A DNA stretch of 64,000 bases, taken from Sphingobacterium zeae (GTDB lineage: Bacteria > Bacteroidota > Bacteroidia > Sphingobacteriales > Sphingobacteriaceae). The notes beneath the pieces were generated by a model, which was not told the DNA's origin, did not search any database, and saw nothing but the letters and a program-made list of their open reading frames with translations. The position numbers were made by a program, and so were the translations under genes. Positions 19,797 to 29,500 of the stretch are shown in pieces. The DNA lies in NCBI RefSeq assembly GCF_030818895.1, contig NZ_JAUTBA010000001.1, positions 3,472,001-3,536,000 on the forward strand. The letters run 5' to 3'. Each line of letters opens with the position of its first letter. Position 1 is the stretch's first letter.

Positions 19797-20063
19797 CTAT
19801 TAGAAATATGTTTAATTTTTAATGCTATGTGAATTCTCTGAAAAATCTGAATTTCTCAAAAATTCGCCTAAAGATAACAATTAATGCCATATTTAACGAG
19901 AAATCGCACCCCTTTTGACAATAAAATTGTGAAAATAAATATATTTTGGCAATACAGAATAAGTCGCCCCTCCTCTGCCCAAAAGTATTTCCTCTTGACA
20001 TTTCAGTGACCAGATACTACAGGCGAAACCCTATTTTAGCTTCAATCAAAAACAAAACAGACT

Positions 20064-20903
20064 ATGAAATCAATTCAATTGAACAATGGAACTGAAATTC
20101 CATCCATTGGCTTTGGAACATGGCAAATTCCAGATGGAGATGAAGCTTATCAGGCAGTCAGAGAAGCACTTGACGCTGGCTATACACATATTGATACCGC
20201 AGCTATTTATGGAAATGAAAAGAGTATTGGAAAGGCGATAAAAGACAGCGGGATCGACCGCCATTCGTTATTTGTTACCACAAAGCTCTGGAACACTGAG
20301 CGCGGATACGACAAAACGATTGCAGCTTTTGAAAAATCGCTAAATGATCTACAAATGAACTATGTCGACCTTTACCTGATCCATTGGCCAGCCAATGAGA
20401 CACAATTTGAGCATTGGGCCAAAATCAATGCCGATACATGGCGAGCCTTTGAAGATTTATATGAAAAAGGGAAGGTAAAAGCCATTGGCGTAAGTAATTT
20501 TCCAAAAGACTACCTTGAAAAATTATTGGAGACAGCCAAAGTAGTACCTGCCGTGAACCAAATTGAATTTCATCCGGGCTATCTTCAGAAGGATACTGTA
20601 GCGCTATGTCAGTCCAATGGCATTCTCGTTGAGGCTTGGTCGCCGCTCGGTTCTGGAAGAATATTGCAGGATGAAACACTACTTGAACTGGCAAAAGAAA
20701 AAAATACGAGTGTTGGACAAATCTGTATTAAATTTGCGCTGTCTCAAGGAATCTTACCCCTGCCAAAATCGACCAATCCAGATAATATAAAGAGAAATTT
20801 AGTGATCGACAGTTTCGATCTGACAGAAGACGATATCGAAACTATTCGCTCATTGCCAGAAATTGGATTTTCTGGATCGAATCCTAAAACAGTCGCCTTT
20901 TAA
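20064..20903 (+). CDS. Aldo/keto reductase (2,5-diketogluconate reductase-like)
   Basis: 279 residues, a typical single-domain AKR of the AKR5 type. The tetrad is visible: Asp in HIDTAAIYGNE with the catalytic Tyr in AIYGNE, Lys in FVTTKLWN, His in LYLIHWP. The NADPH-binding C-terminal part has VEAWSPLGSGR and LPKSTNPDNIKRN. Such enzymes reduce aldehydes and ketoacids with NADPH in the cytoplasm. No pathway partner is next to it; the neighbouring cyclophilin gene is convergent. The substrate cannot be inferred. Confidence 0.92.
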   Translation: MKSIQLNNGTEIPSIGFGTWQIPDGDEAYQAVREALDAGYTHIDTAAIYGNEKSIGKAIKDSGIDRHSLFVTTKLWNTERGYDKTIAAFEKSLNDLQMNYVDLYLIHWPANETQFEHWAKINADTWRAFEDLYEKGKVKAIGVSNFPKDYLEKLLETAKVVPAVNQIEFHPGYLQKDTVALCQSNGILVEAWSPLGSGRILQDETLLELAKEKNTSVGQICIKFALSQGILPLPKSTNPDNIKRNLVIDSFDLTEDDIETIRSLPEIGFSGSNPKTVAF

Positions 20904-20922
20904 CTTCACAAAGGGTCCTTTG

Positions 20923-20948
20923 CTGGATTCGCTCCATGCGACATCCAG
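20923..20948. other. Hairpin between convergent genes
   Basis: CTGGATTCGC and GCGACATCCAG can pair over 10 bp with one bulged C and a 5-nt loop. It lies between the stops of the aldo/keto reductase and the cyclophilin and may end transcription from both, though no T-run is present. Confidence 0.4.
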
Positions 20949-20962
20949 TAAGGGTTATACAA

Positions 20963-21613
20963 TTATTTACTTATCTCGATAATCTCGAAAGGCACCTTTT
21001 GAAGTGGATAATCTTGATTGTCCGTTTTTAGCTGGCTGATTTTCATGATTACCCCAAAACCTTCATAAATTTCACCAAAAACAGTAAAATCGTGATCCAG
21101 TCTCGGCTGCCCACCCTTGGCAAGGTACTCTTTCCTTTGTGCAGCAGTATATTTTATACCTTTCTTTAATTCCAAATTATGGAGTTCCGCTGCTGTAATT
21201 TTCTTCCCGACAACAAAATAGATCTGATTTAAAAAAGATGCCTTTTCAGGGTTCCCGTCGCGTCCGGCGCCAAGTGCTCCCATTTTATGAAAAGCACGAT
21301 CGTCAAATTCCGCCGCCAGTCGCGGCTGTTGATGAAGAGGATCTGCAGCCTCACGTTTTGCAATATCTACATCATGCTCTCCGCCCTGAACAACAAAATT
21401 TTCGATAATCCGATTAAATAAAGCGTCGTGATAGACATGATCTCGAATTGAGCGCAACATTAAATCACGATGATGAGGTGTATAGTCATAAAGAACAGCT
21501 TTAAAATTACCGAATTCGGTCTTAAAAAGCAGATGTTTTGACTGTGCATAACCATTGAATACAGTAATCAAGACAAAATATAGCGTGATTTGAACTTTCC
21601 TTATCGCTTTCAT
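20963..21613 (-). CDS. Secreted cyclophilin-type peptidyl-prolyl cis-trans isomerase
   Basis: 216 residues. Signal peptide ends near NGYAQ (residue 24). Cyclophilin core: FKTEFGNFKAVLYDYTPHH, then HDALFNRIIENFVVQGGE, which contains the catalytic Arg and the QGG signature, then GALGAGRDGNPEKASFLNQIYFVVG and DFTVFGEIYEGF. It contains an insertion around residues 130-165 compared with minimal cyclophilins. It should speed up proline isomerisation in proteins folding in the periplasm. It is convergent with the aldo/keto reductase and has no other gene in its unit. Confidence 0.88.
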   Translation of the reverse strand: MKAIRKVQITLYFVLITVFNGYAQSKHLLFKTEFGNFKAVLYDYTPHHRDLMLRSIRDHVYHDALFNRIIENFVVQGGEHDVDIAKREAADPLHQQPRLAAEFDDRAFHKMGALGAGRDGNPEKASFLNQIYFVVGKKITAAELHNLELKKGIKYTAAQRKEYLAKGGQPRLDHDFTVFGEIYEGFGVIMKISQLKTDNQDYPLQKVPFEIIEISK

Positions 21614-21821
21614 AAAACAGTTTTTTAATTTGTATAAAAATACATTAAATTTAGTTTTGCGAAAGCCAAATTCGAACAGTTTTCTCTATGTCTCGTAACA
21701 AAAATAGCACACGATTTATCCTAAAGTTTCCTCACTCCAAAAACTTGCGAGCCAAGCTTGCAATTAAAATTTGCAAATAAGCAAAAATTTATCTTAGTTT
21801 ATAGGAAACTTATTCAATACT

Positions 21822-22862
21822 ATGCAGTATACACCAAATCCAGACCGATACCATAATATGATCTATAACCGCTGCGGCCAATCCGGCCTTTTATTGCCAG
21901 CAATATCTTTAGGCATGTGGCATAATTTCGGAGACGACACTCCGCATCAAACCAAAGTAGATATCTGTACGACGGCATTTGACCTCGGCATTACGCATTT
22001 CGATCTTGCAAACAATTATGGACCACCTGCTGGAAGTGCTGAAAAAGCCTTTGGACGAATTTTACATGAACAATTTCACGGCCTACGGGACGAAATCATC
22101 ATTTCATCAAAAGCAGGTTATCACATGTGGAGTGGACCATATGGAGAATGGGGTAGCCGTAAATATCTAATCTCAAGCTGCGAACAATCACTTAAACGAC
22201 TGGGTATCGACTACGTTGATATCTTCTATTCCCATCGTTTCGACCCTAACACCCCATTAGAAGAAACCATGTTGGCGCTGGATCATTTGGTCCGTAGCGG
22301 AAAAGCGCTTTATGTAGGTATTTCATCTTATAATTCCCAAAGGACTAAGGAAGCTTATGCGATCCTAAAATCATTAGGGACACCCTTCATTATTCACCAG
22401 CCCAGCTATTCCATGCTTAATAGATGGGTAGAAACTGACGGCTTACTTGATACCTTGGAGTCGATTGGAATTGGCTCTATTGTATTTTCGCCACTTGCGC
22501 AAGGCATGCTCACCGACAAATACTTGCATGAAGTCCCTCAAGACAGTCGTGCTTCGCAATCTAAATCACTTCATAAAAAATTCCTAAATGAAGAGAATCA
22601 AAAAAATATCCTTTCTTTACATGCTATCGCACAGCGTAGAGGACAATCTTTGGCGCAAATGGCTATCGCTTGGGTCCTACGTAAGAAACAGGTAACATCT
22701 GCGCTGATCGGTGCATCAAAACCGCAGCAAGTTAAAGATTGTGTAGCTGCACTAAAAAATTTGTTTTTTAGTCAAGACGAGATTCAAGAAATTGATCTCT
22801 ATGCAAAAGACGGTCATATTAACATCTGGGCACAATCCGCAGAGATTGATCAAGAACGATAA
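21822..22862 (+). CDS. Aldo/keto reductase, YghZ/glyceraldehyde-3-phosphate reductase type
   Basis: 346 residues, longer than the AKR at 20.1 kb and of the AKR14 (YghZ, also called MgrA/Gpr) type: RCGQSGLLLPAISLGMWHNFG, HFDLANNYGPPAGSAE with the catalytic Asp and Tyr, IIISSKAGY with Lys, and VDIFYSHRFD with His. The C-terminal NADPH site is TSALIGASKPQQV. E. coli YghZ reduces L-glyceraldehyde 3-phosphate and methylglyoxal, hence a possible detoxifying role. No operon partner; a strong terminator follows. Confidence 0.9.
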   Translation: MQYTPNPDRYHNMIYNRCGQSGLLLPAISLGMWHNFGDDTPHQTKVDICTTAFDLGITHFDLANNYGPPAGSAEKAFGRILHEQFHGLRDEIIISSKAGYHMWSGPYGEWGSRKYLISSCEQSLKRLGIDYVDIFYSHRFDPNTPLEETMLALDHLVRSGKALYVGISSYNSQRTKEAYAILKSLGTPFIIHQPSYSMLNRWVETDGLLDTLESIGIGSIVFSPLAQGMLTDKYLHEVPQDSRASQSKSLHKKFLNEENQKNILSLHAIAQRRGQSLAQMAIAWVLRKKQVTSALIGASKPQQVKDCVAALKNLFFSQDEIQEIDLYAKDGHINIWAQSAEIDQER

Positions 22863-22891
22863 ATCAACACTGAGAAAAGTATTGAAAAGAT

Positions 22892-22919
22892 AAAGAGCCC
22901 AATTAGAAATGGGCTCTTT
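22892..22919. terminator. Bidirectional terminator
   Basis: AAAGAGCCCA and TGGGCTCTTT form a perfect 10-bp stem with an 8-nt loop and T-tract. It directly abuts the stop of the convergent gene ending at 22920. Confidence 0.85.
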
Positions 22920-23294
22920 TTATGATTCGCCCATTTTTTTCAATATCTTTCCAAAAGTATTTATATTACGGCTTGTCAATTTATTTTTTAAATTCTTTTT
23001 CCCCAACACATTTTCAAACGCCGAACCCAATGTATTCCCTTTGGGTACTTGCCAATAAAAAATAGCATGAACTATTTCAGCGTTCTCCCCTGGCAAATGG
23101 ATTATATTGTTGAATCCGTCCATCAATATCCTTTCGATGCCGTAGAGTCCAACAAAAGCATATACATTACAATCGTCAGGCATGTCGAAAGGAGTATTTT
23201 TCTCGAGCAAACACACTTCTTCCTTTGACCGGATAAACAAGGATGCATTATAGAATAAATGTGTCGACATGCATTTTTCCATTAACCGCTTCAT
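22920..23294 (-). CDS. Hypothetical protein
   Basis: 124 residues that I do not recognise. The start could also be the ATG of MEKCMST or MSTHLF five to nine codons later. No signal peptide or membrane segment. The sequence has mixed charge with CNVYAFVGLYGIERILMDGFNN in the middle and a basic C-terminus (KKNLKNKLTS, KILKKMGE). Codon use and length suggest a real gene: there is no competing frame and it ends exactly at a bidirectional terminator. It precedes nothing on the same strand, and the alkyltransferase-like gene lies 70 bp upstream. Confidence 0.5.
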   Translation of the reverse strand: MKRLMEKCMSTHLFYNASLFIRSKEEVCLLEKNTPFDMPDDCNVYAFVGLYGIERILMDGFNNIIHLPGENAEIVHAIFYWQVPKGNTLGSAFENVLGKKNLKNKLTSRNINTFGKILKKMGES

Positions 23295-23364
23295 CCGCCA
23301 TCTTCATAGTAGTTCATTTCACATTCACTCCAAGTAGAGAAGCACAGTATCTCATTTCTTTAAA

Positions 23365-23667
23365 TTAATCAATTAATTCCTTCATTGGATCCCAGAAAAA
23401 CTTTTTAAAATCCTTAACTCGAGAATTCTGTACAACGAGTCCTTCCGATTCCAAACGTTCCTGAAATCCAGGCACTGCTAGCACCCCGCCACTTGAAATC
23501 ACTCGGTGGGCCGGAACATCGGCCGGGCATCCACCCATTGCCTTGCCAACATGCCGCGAATGATTGGGATAACCTAAGGCCTTGGCAATCGTCCCATAGG
23601 TGGTAACCCGTCCCTGTGGAATCAGTTTAGCCAATTCATATACTTGTTTTTTGAATTTCTCCTCCAT
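23365..23667 (-). CDS. MGMT-family alkyltransferase-like protein (ATL)
   Basis: 100 residues from the ATG at 23667; a longer frame from 23745 would run through a -7-like sequence (AATATTTG on the minus strand near 23690). The sequence has the DNA-binding half of O6-alkylguanine transferases: PQGRVTTYGTIAKALGYPN, ARHVG-like SRHVGKAMGG, then PAHRVISSGG. In the true enzyme the motif is PCHR; here Cys is replaced by Ala, so it cannot take up the alkyl group. Known ATLs bind alkylated bases and hand them to nucleotide excision repair. Small, single gene. Confidence 0.88.
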   Translation of the reverse strand: MEEKFKKQVYELAKLIPQGRVTTYGTIAKALGYPNHSRHVGKAMGGCPADVPAHRVISSGGVLAVPGFQERLESEGLVVQNSRVKDFKKFFWDPMKELID

Positions 23668-23833
23668 ACTAACGCCCTTTTTAGTAACCCAAATATTAAT
23701 ATGGAGAGTCAGACGACAGCGCTCTATATACGACACATCAATCATTTCGCCAAAACTTTTGATATGATCCTAATGATCCCCAATTCTTATAAGATTTGAA
23801 AATATTCGGCAATACATGATAGTAATATACATA

Positions 23834-23866
23834 AAAAGCCCCTCTATATTAAATAAAGGAGCTCTT
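23834..23866 (-). terminator. Terminator after tRNA-Arg
   Basis: On the minus strand AAGAGCTCC pairs with GGGGCTTTT (9 bp with G-T pairs), followed by a T-rich end. It starts four bases after the tRNA. Confidence 0.7.
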
Positions 23867-23869
23867 TAG

Positions 23870-23943
23870 TACGCCAATCAGGATTCGAACCTGAGACCGT
23901 CGGTTTAGAAAACCGATGCTCTATCCAGCTGAGCTATTGGCGC
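23870..23943 (-). tRNA. tRNA-Arg (anticodon UCU)
   Basis: The minus strand folds into a full cloverleaf: acceptor GCGCCAA with TTGGCGT (one G-U pair), D-arm GCTCAGCTGGATAGAGC, anticodon stem TCGGT/ACCGA with loop TTTCTAA giving UCU, and T-arm with GTTCGAATC. The discriminator is A and CCA is not encoded. It reads AGA codons (and AGG less well), which are common in this AT-rich genome. Confidence 0.97.
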
Positions 23944-24088
23944 GTTTCTTTTGGTAATGCAAAAGTAGACATTTGCTTCATATTTCCAAAATATCACTTC
24001 GATTTTTTTGTGGTTTGTCAATAACTAGTTGCATTTCAACAAGATTATTTTATTGATGTAGGTCAAACAAAATAAATAAAACAGCTGT

Positions 24089-24096
24089 TACCTTTG
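24089..24096 (+). promoter_or_regulatory. -7 box of the YceI gene promoter
   Basis: TACCTTTG matches TAnnTTTG exactly, 32 bp before the ATG at 24129. No convincing -33 box is seen. Confidence 0.55.
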
Positions 24097-24128
24097 TGTT
24101 ATTAAACAAATAATAAAAACATAAAATT

Positions 24129-24647
24129 ATGGCACAAGGAAAATGGGAATTAGACGCAGCACATAGCGAGATAGAATTCAAGGTAAAACACATGATGATC
24201 ACAAACGTTAAAGGGAACTTTGACATTTTTAAAATAGAGGTTGATGCAGCTGGAGAAGATTTTAAAAATGCGCTTGCGAAAGTTGTTATTGATACGGCAT
24301 CTATCAACACGCGTAATGAACAACGCGATGGCCACCTAAAGAGCGCCGAATTCTTTGATGTAGAAAAATATCCTGAGATTACTTTCGAAGCAACGAGTTT
24401 AGAAAATGATGAGATTAAAGGAAATCTGACAATACGTGATGTTACTAAACCCGTATCATTCGACTTAGAGTTTGCAGGCCTACAAAAAGATCCTTGGGGC
24501 AACACCAAAGCTGGATTTATCGTAGAAGGTAAAATAAAACGTTCGGAATTTGGACTTAGCTGGAATGCTGCACTGGAAACGGGCGGCGTGATGGTAAGTG
24601 ATGAAGTAAAATTTAGTGCTGATATTCAGCTTATAAAAGCTCAATAA
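24129..24647 (+). CDS. YceI family protein
   Basis: 172 residues. Lipocalin-like YceI fold: WELDAAHSEIEFKVKHMM at the start, then TASINTRNEQRDGHLKSAEFFDVEKYPEITFEAT, GNLTIRDVTKPVSFDLEF and a C-terminal beta-hairpin with EVKFSADIQLIK. YceI proteins bind polyprenyl or related lipophilic molecules and are induced by base or stress in E. coli. This protein has no signal peptide, unlike E. coli YceI, so it would be cytoplasmic, as is usual for a subset in Bacteroidota. It has its own promoter and stands alone. Confidence 0.93.
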   Translation: MAQGKWELDAAHSEIEFKVKHMMITNVKGNFDIFKIEVDAAGEDFKNALAKVVIDTASINTRNEQRDGHLKSAEFFDVEKYPEITFEATSLENDEIKGNLTIRDVTKPVSFDLEFAGLQKDPWGNTKAGFIVEGKIKRSEFGLSWNAALETGGVMVSDEVKFSADIQLIKAQ

Positions 24648-24667
24648 GCTCAATTTGTAAAATAAAA

Positions 24668-24698
24668 TTTGGTGGAAGAGTAAAAATTCGTACTTTTG
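24668..24698 (+). promoter_or_regulatory. Complete Bacteroidota promoter of tRNA-Ser
   Basis: TTTG at 24668-24671, a 19-bp spacer, and TACTTTTG at 24691-24698 match the -33/-7 consensus in sequence and spacing. The predicted transcription start is at about 24702, one base before the mature tRNA. Confidence 0.75.
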
Positions 24699-24702
24699 TC
24701 GC

Positions 24703-24787
24703 GGAGAGTTGGCAGAGTGGTCGAATGCGGCGGTCTTGAAAACCGTTAACTGTCACAGGTTCGGGGGTTCGAATCCCTCACTCTCCG
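24703..24787 (+). tRNA. tRNA-Ser (anticodon UGA)
   Basis: Acceptor GGAGAGT pairs with ACTCTCC, discriminator G. The anticodon stem GCGGT/ACCGT encloses loop CTTGAAA, anticodon UGA. A long variable arm (TTAACTGTCACAGGTTCGGG region) is typical of serine tRNAs, and the T-arm contains GTTCGAATC. CCA is not encoded. Confidence 0.97.
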
Positions 24788-24790
24788 CAG

Positions 24791-24823
24791 AAAAAGCCTT
24801 TCAGAAATGAAAGGCTTTTTTAT
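24791..24823 (+). terminator. Terminator after tRNA-Ser
   Basis: AAAAAGCCTTTCA and TGAAAGGCTTTTT form a perfect 13-bp stem closed by a GAAA tetraloop, with further T's. It begins three bases after the tRNA end. Confidence 0.9.
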
Positions 24824-24890
24824 TTTGTAAGGAACTCTGCCAAGTAAACAACTAAACCATAGCTGGTAGCAGATCCGCATACCAATTATG

Positions 24891-25256
24891 TCAAGCGATA
24901 TATTTATGTACAATATTTTCCAGATCTTCCAAATCAAATGGTTTAGATAGAAAATCATCTGCTCCGGCGCGATCAGCCAGCGATTGAATATCGTTGTTGG
25001 CTGAAACATAAATTACGGGAATATGGTTAAATCGAACATCGGCTTTCAGCAACCTAGTGGCTTCCACACCTCCTATATTAGGAATCCAATTGTCCATCAA
25101 GATGAGATCAGGTTTAGAGGATTCTACCCGTGGGATAATATCATGAGAAGTTTCGGAAACTTCAACATTCAACCCTAAATCCATTAATACGACAGTTATG
25201 ACTTCCAAAATAATGGTATCGTCATCAAATATTAATACAGTCTTTGTTTTACTCAT
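24891..25256 (-). CDS. Single-domain response regulator (CheY-like)
   Basis: 121 residues, only a receiver domain. The acidic pocket is FDDD (residues 9-12), the phosphoacceptor Asp is in LILMDNWIPN, the Thr/Ser switch is in VIYVSAN and the Lys in FLSKPFD. No output domain. It lies 69 bp downstream of cheR as last gene of the signalling cluster; it may take phosphate from one of the two kinases upstream. This receiver has MDNWIPNIGG in place of the more common MDxxMPxMDG, so it is more divergent than the receiver at 26.2 kb. Confidence 0.92.
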   Translation of the reverse strand: MSKTKTVLIFDDDTIILEVITVVLMDLGLNVEVSETSHDIIPRVESSKPDLILMDNWIPNIGGVEATRLLKADVRFNHIPVIYVSANNDIQSLADRAGADDFLSKPFDLEDLENIVHKYIA

Positions 25257-25325
25257 AAAATAGTTAAAATACTTTGCTCCCTACGTTTAATATCGGATAA
25301 AAAATTCATATCTACATGCATACAG

Positions 25326-26156
25326 CTACAAGGTATAAAGTTTTTTCCAAATTTTTTGATTGCCAACAGCCGTAAAGTTATGCTGAATGCTAGAAAATCG
25401 TATCGTTTCTTTACTACCTAAACCCAAATATCCTAAATTTTCAAGACTCGAGTCGAATAATTTAAAAACTCGTTCCTGCAATTCCTTGTTAAAATAAATT
25501 AATACATTGCGGCACAAAATTAATTGAAAACTGTTAAACGAAGTATCTGACACCAAATTATGCGTTGATATAATCATCTTTCTTTTCAATTCATCATCAA
25601 ATTTTGCACACTCATAATTGGCAGTATAATAATTCGAAAAGTCCTGCTTTCCCCCTGATTCCATATAATTTTCGGAGAAAGTCTTGACCAAGCTCAATGG
25701 ATAAACGCCATTACGCGCAATCTCAAGAACCCTCGGGTTAATATCTGTCGCATAAATCAACGACTTATGGTATAGATTAGCTTCTTTTAGCAAAATGGCC
25801 ATTGAATATGCTTCTTCACCTGTAGAGCAGCCAGCAACCCAGATCCGTATTAAAGGATAGGTACCCAATTGAGGAAGAATTTCTTCTCGAAGTTCACGAA
25901 AAAACAGCGGGTCCCGAAACATCTCTGTCAAATTTACCGTAATCTCTTCAACGAAATGTTGTAGAAATTCGGCATTGTCTTTCAAAGCAAATCGCAGTTC
26001 AGCAAAGCTTGCCAATCGGTCGTTGGTCATTATTCGATTGATCCTTCTCTTGATGGAAGCTCTACTGTACTGCAAAAAATCATAGCCATATTGACGGTAT
26101 ATATCCTCAAGCAAGATATCAACCTCATGGTCTCTTATCATATTATAGCCCAACAT
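25326..26156 (-). CDS. CheR-type protein-glutamate methyltransferase
   Basis: 276 residues. N-terminal all-helical CheR domain (YGYDFLQYSRASIKRRINRI), then the SAM-binding domain with motif I WVAGCSTGEEAYSMA, YATDINPRVLEIARNGVYP and LILCRNVLIYFNKE. Classical CheR methylates chemoreceptors. There is no chemoreceptor, CheA or CheB here. In Bacteroidota such CheR genes usually sit with hybrid kinases, as they do here, and their target is unknown. Its ATG directly follows the stop of the preceding receiver gene, which suggests tight co-translation. It lacks the C-terminal peptide or TPR repeats seen in some CheR. Confidence 0.92.
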   Translation of the reverse strand: MLGYNMIRDHEVDILLEDIYRQYGYDFLQYSRASIKRRINRIMTNDRLASFAELRFALKDNAEFLQHFVEEITVNLTEMFRDPLFFRELREEILPQLGTYPLIRIWVAGCSTGEEAYSMAILLKEANLYHKSLIYATDINPRVLEIARNGVYPLSLVKTFSENYMESGGKQDFSNYYTANYECAKFDDELKRKMIISTHNLVSDTSFNSFQLILCRNVLIYFNKELQERVFKLFDSSLENLGYLGLGSKETIRFSSIQHNFTAVGNQKIWKKLYTL

Positions 26157-26528
26157 CTAAATCAGTCTTTCAATTTCAAGCGTCAATTTATCAACGTCAA
26201 TAGGTTTCGAAACATAAGCTTGCGCCCCGGCGTTTAAACATTTTTCCCTATCCCCACTCATCGCCTGTGCCGTCACAGCTATAATAGGTAACTGACTATT
26301 GGAATTCAACTTTCGGATTAACTGTATTGTTTCATAACCGTCGACCTCAGGCATCATCATATCCAGTAAAACGAGGGCAATCTGATGGTCCGTTTCCAAT
26401 AGTCGGATCGCATCAAGAGCAGAATTACTGCTCAACACCCGATATCCTTTGGCCTTTAGAGTCAAACGCAACGCAAAGATATTTCGCTGATCGTCATCTA
26501 CAATTAGTATCACTTTATTTTGATCCAT
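26157..26528 (-). CDS. Single-domain response regulator
   Basis: 123 residues, receiver only. Acidic pocket VDDD (residues 10-13), phosphoacceptor in LLDMMMPEVDGYE, Thr in AVTAQ and Lys in YVSKPID. Its sequence closely resembles the third receiver of the large kinase upstream (LMDMMMPEMDGYETIKNIRQ there), so it may derive from it by duplication or compete with it for phosphate. It starts 14 bp after the kinase gene and abuts cheR. Confidence 0.93.
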   Translation of the reverse strand: MDQNKVILIVDDDQRNIFALRLTLKAKGYRVLSSNSALDAIRLLETDHQIALVLLDMMMPEVDGYETIQLIRKLNSNSQLPIIAVTAQAMSGDREKCLNAGAQAYVSKPIDVDKLTLEIERLI

Positions 26529-26542
26529 ATATTCAACTTTCC

Positions 26543-29500
26543 TTAATTATCATATAACCACACACGTAATAAAGACAACAATTGATCAATATCCACCGGT
26601 TTGGAAATATAATCAGACGCACCAGCCCGAATGCATTTCTCCCGATCGCCAGTCATCGACTTTGCCGTAACAGCAATAATTGGTAGTGCTACGTATTGGG
26701 CATCCTGACGGATATTTTTGATTGTCTCATAGCCATCCATCTCCGGCATCATCATATCCATCAGTACGATATCGACGGATTCCCCCGAAGCAAGGACATC
26801 TAGGGCCTCTTTGCCATCCATTGCCGGAACGACCTTTACTTGAAATTTCTCTAAAGCTTTTGTCAAGGAAAAAATATTGCGAACATCATCATCAGCTACG
26901 AGTACCTTCTTTCCTTTCAACACATCACTTAATGACCCTAATCCATTATTTTTTCTTTTTATATCATCTACATTATTGACCTCTATTAAATGCAAAAACA
27001 ACCCGACTTCATCAAGAATACGCTGATAGGAATGTGCAGTCTTCACCACAACGGAATCTGCATATTTCTTTATCTTGAGTTCTTCAGATTTAGACAGATT
27101 TTTTCCGGTAAAGATGATGATAGGTAAGTTTTCAAGACCTTCATGCTGCTTAATAGCCTCCAAGGTATTGTACCCCATTTCATCGGGCACCCCCATATCC
27201 AAAATTACACAATCAACATCTGCGGTGCGCAAAGCCTCGATACTGTCTTCAACATTATTTTTAACTTCAAGGGAGATATTAAAACTACTTAAAAAATAAG
27301 ATAGTGCACTGGCATGTTTGGGATTTTCCTCCACAATAAGTACCTTCTTCGGCGAGGACTTTAGAGCCAATTCAATCTTTTGAAATATGTTTGTCATTTG
27401 CTCTAAGGCAACAGGCTTATTTATGAAATCAATCGCTCCTTTTAATAAACTTTCTTTTTTTACCGCTAGGGAGGACATGATATGCACGGGGATATGACGT
27501 ATTTCCCTGTTCTCCTTCAATCGATCCATCACTGCCCATCCATCCATTACGGGCAATTGTATATCCAATAAAACAGCAGCAGGTTTGTATTTTAATGCTG
27601 CCGGCAAAGCGTGGTCACCACGCACCACCACCACTCCCTTATATGTTTGTTTGCGTGTATACTGCAAAAGGGCCTTAGCGAAATTAACGTCGTCCTCTAC
27701 AATCAATATTACCTTATCCCCCCCTTTAATCGTATCCCGGTCATCAGGTATTTCCTCTGGGATAGGAATCGTTAATGGATCATAACCATCCTCTCTAATC
27801 AGCTCAATGACATCCTCCACCTCTGAAGATATCTCATCAACGAGCTGCTCTTCTTTCGACAGTACCTCACTGACCTCAATTTTATATTTTGGAATAACAA
27901 ACAAAAATCTACTACCTTTACCCTCCTCACTCTCCAACCTAATTTCTCCACCCAAAAGACGAGCAATCTCGCGGCTAATAGACAGTCCTAAACCTGTACC
28001 ACCATACTTTCTTCTTGTCGATCCATCGGCCTGTTGAAAAGCTTCAAAAATTATTTTTTGTTTATCAAGAGGTATACCGATACCAGAATCAATAACAGCA
28101 AAAACCAATTTATCCTTATCTTGGGAATCTTCGTAAATATCCAAACGTACCTCACCTTCCTTCGTAAATTTAATTGCGTTCGATATCAAATTGCGAAGGA
28201 CTTGGTCTATCCGAAGACGATCGCCATCAAATCTTGCAGGCACCTCCTCGCTGATATTCGTTTTGAAAACCAATCCCTTTTCTTGGACAACTGGCAAAAA
28301 TAAACTATTTAAATCTGATAAGATATCGTTCAGATCCAACGTCGTATATTCCAAAGTCATCTTGCCAGATTCAATTTTAGAAAGGTCTAAGATTTCATCA
28401 ATAAGCGTTAACAAACTTGATCCCGAACTCTGAATGACTTTGGCAGACTCAATCTGATCTGAATTCAGATTTTCGTCAACGTTCTCTCCCAGTAACCGCG
28501 AAAGTAGCAAAATTGAATTGAGCGGCGTACGGAGTTCGTGCGACATATTGGCTAAAAATTCCGATTTATATTTCGTACTCATTGCCAACTCTTCAGCCTT
28601 CACTCGGATTTCCTTATTGCGTTCTGCAATCATGAGATTTTTATCCTCAAGCAATCGAGAACGCTCTTCCAGTTCTTGATTGGATTGTATCAGTTCCTCC
28701 TGTTGAACTTTCAATTCCTCTTCCGAAGACTGAAGGCGTAGCGTTTGAGCCTCCAGTTCTGCATTTAAATTCTCGAGTTCCGCATGTTGTGTCAACAGCT
28801 CTTCAGACTGTACTTGGGTCTCTTCCAATAATGCCTGAATCTTTGCACGTCCTTTGGCAGACATAAGCGCAATGCTTATCTGCCTTGCACACTCATGGAG
28901 AAATGTCAGTTCAACGGCAGTAAAATTATTCATTTGACCGATTTCTAATACCCCTAGCACTTTATCTTCAACCAATAAAGGTAAGAATTGAATATACGGC
29001 ACATTAACTTTTCCATTGGCAAAACTTACTACATATTCCCCCGTATTAATATTATTTAGTGCTTTTGTTTGCCGGTCAATATACACCTGACCAATATACC
29101 CTTCGCCAGGTAAAAAAGATTTCTGCACCTGACTATCCAGTCCATAGGTACCCATTAAGATCAATCTCTCTTCATTAAAAATATACATTGCACCACTAAC
29201 CGCTTCCATATAGCTCACGAGGGTTTTAATGGAATCAGCAGCAATAGCATTTTCTTTTTTATTCCCCATTAATCCTATATAGAGTTGAGCATAACCCGCA
29301 TGCAGCCAGTCATTATCGGTAAGTTGTCCAAAGGATTTTTGCAGCGCTTTAGACATCCTGTTAACAGATTTCGCTATCGCTCCAAGATCGTCATCCTCCA
29401 CCTCTTCCACCTTTACATCGTATTCCCCCAAGGCGATACGATTAGTAATCCTTTGGATTAAATTTAAACGTTTTGAAATTACTTCATCCTTTTCCCGAAG

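Noticed and set aside
24050-24508. 152-codon minus-strand ORF opposite YceI
   Set aside because: Shadow of the YceI gene; no family resemblance.
24746-25009. ORF of 87 codons spanning tRNA-Ser and the receiver gene end
   Set aside because: It runs antisense through the tRNA and its terminator; a shadow frame.
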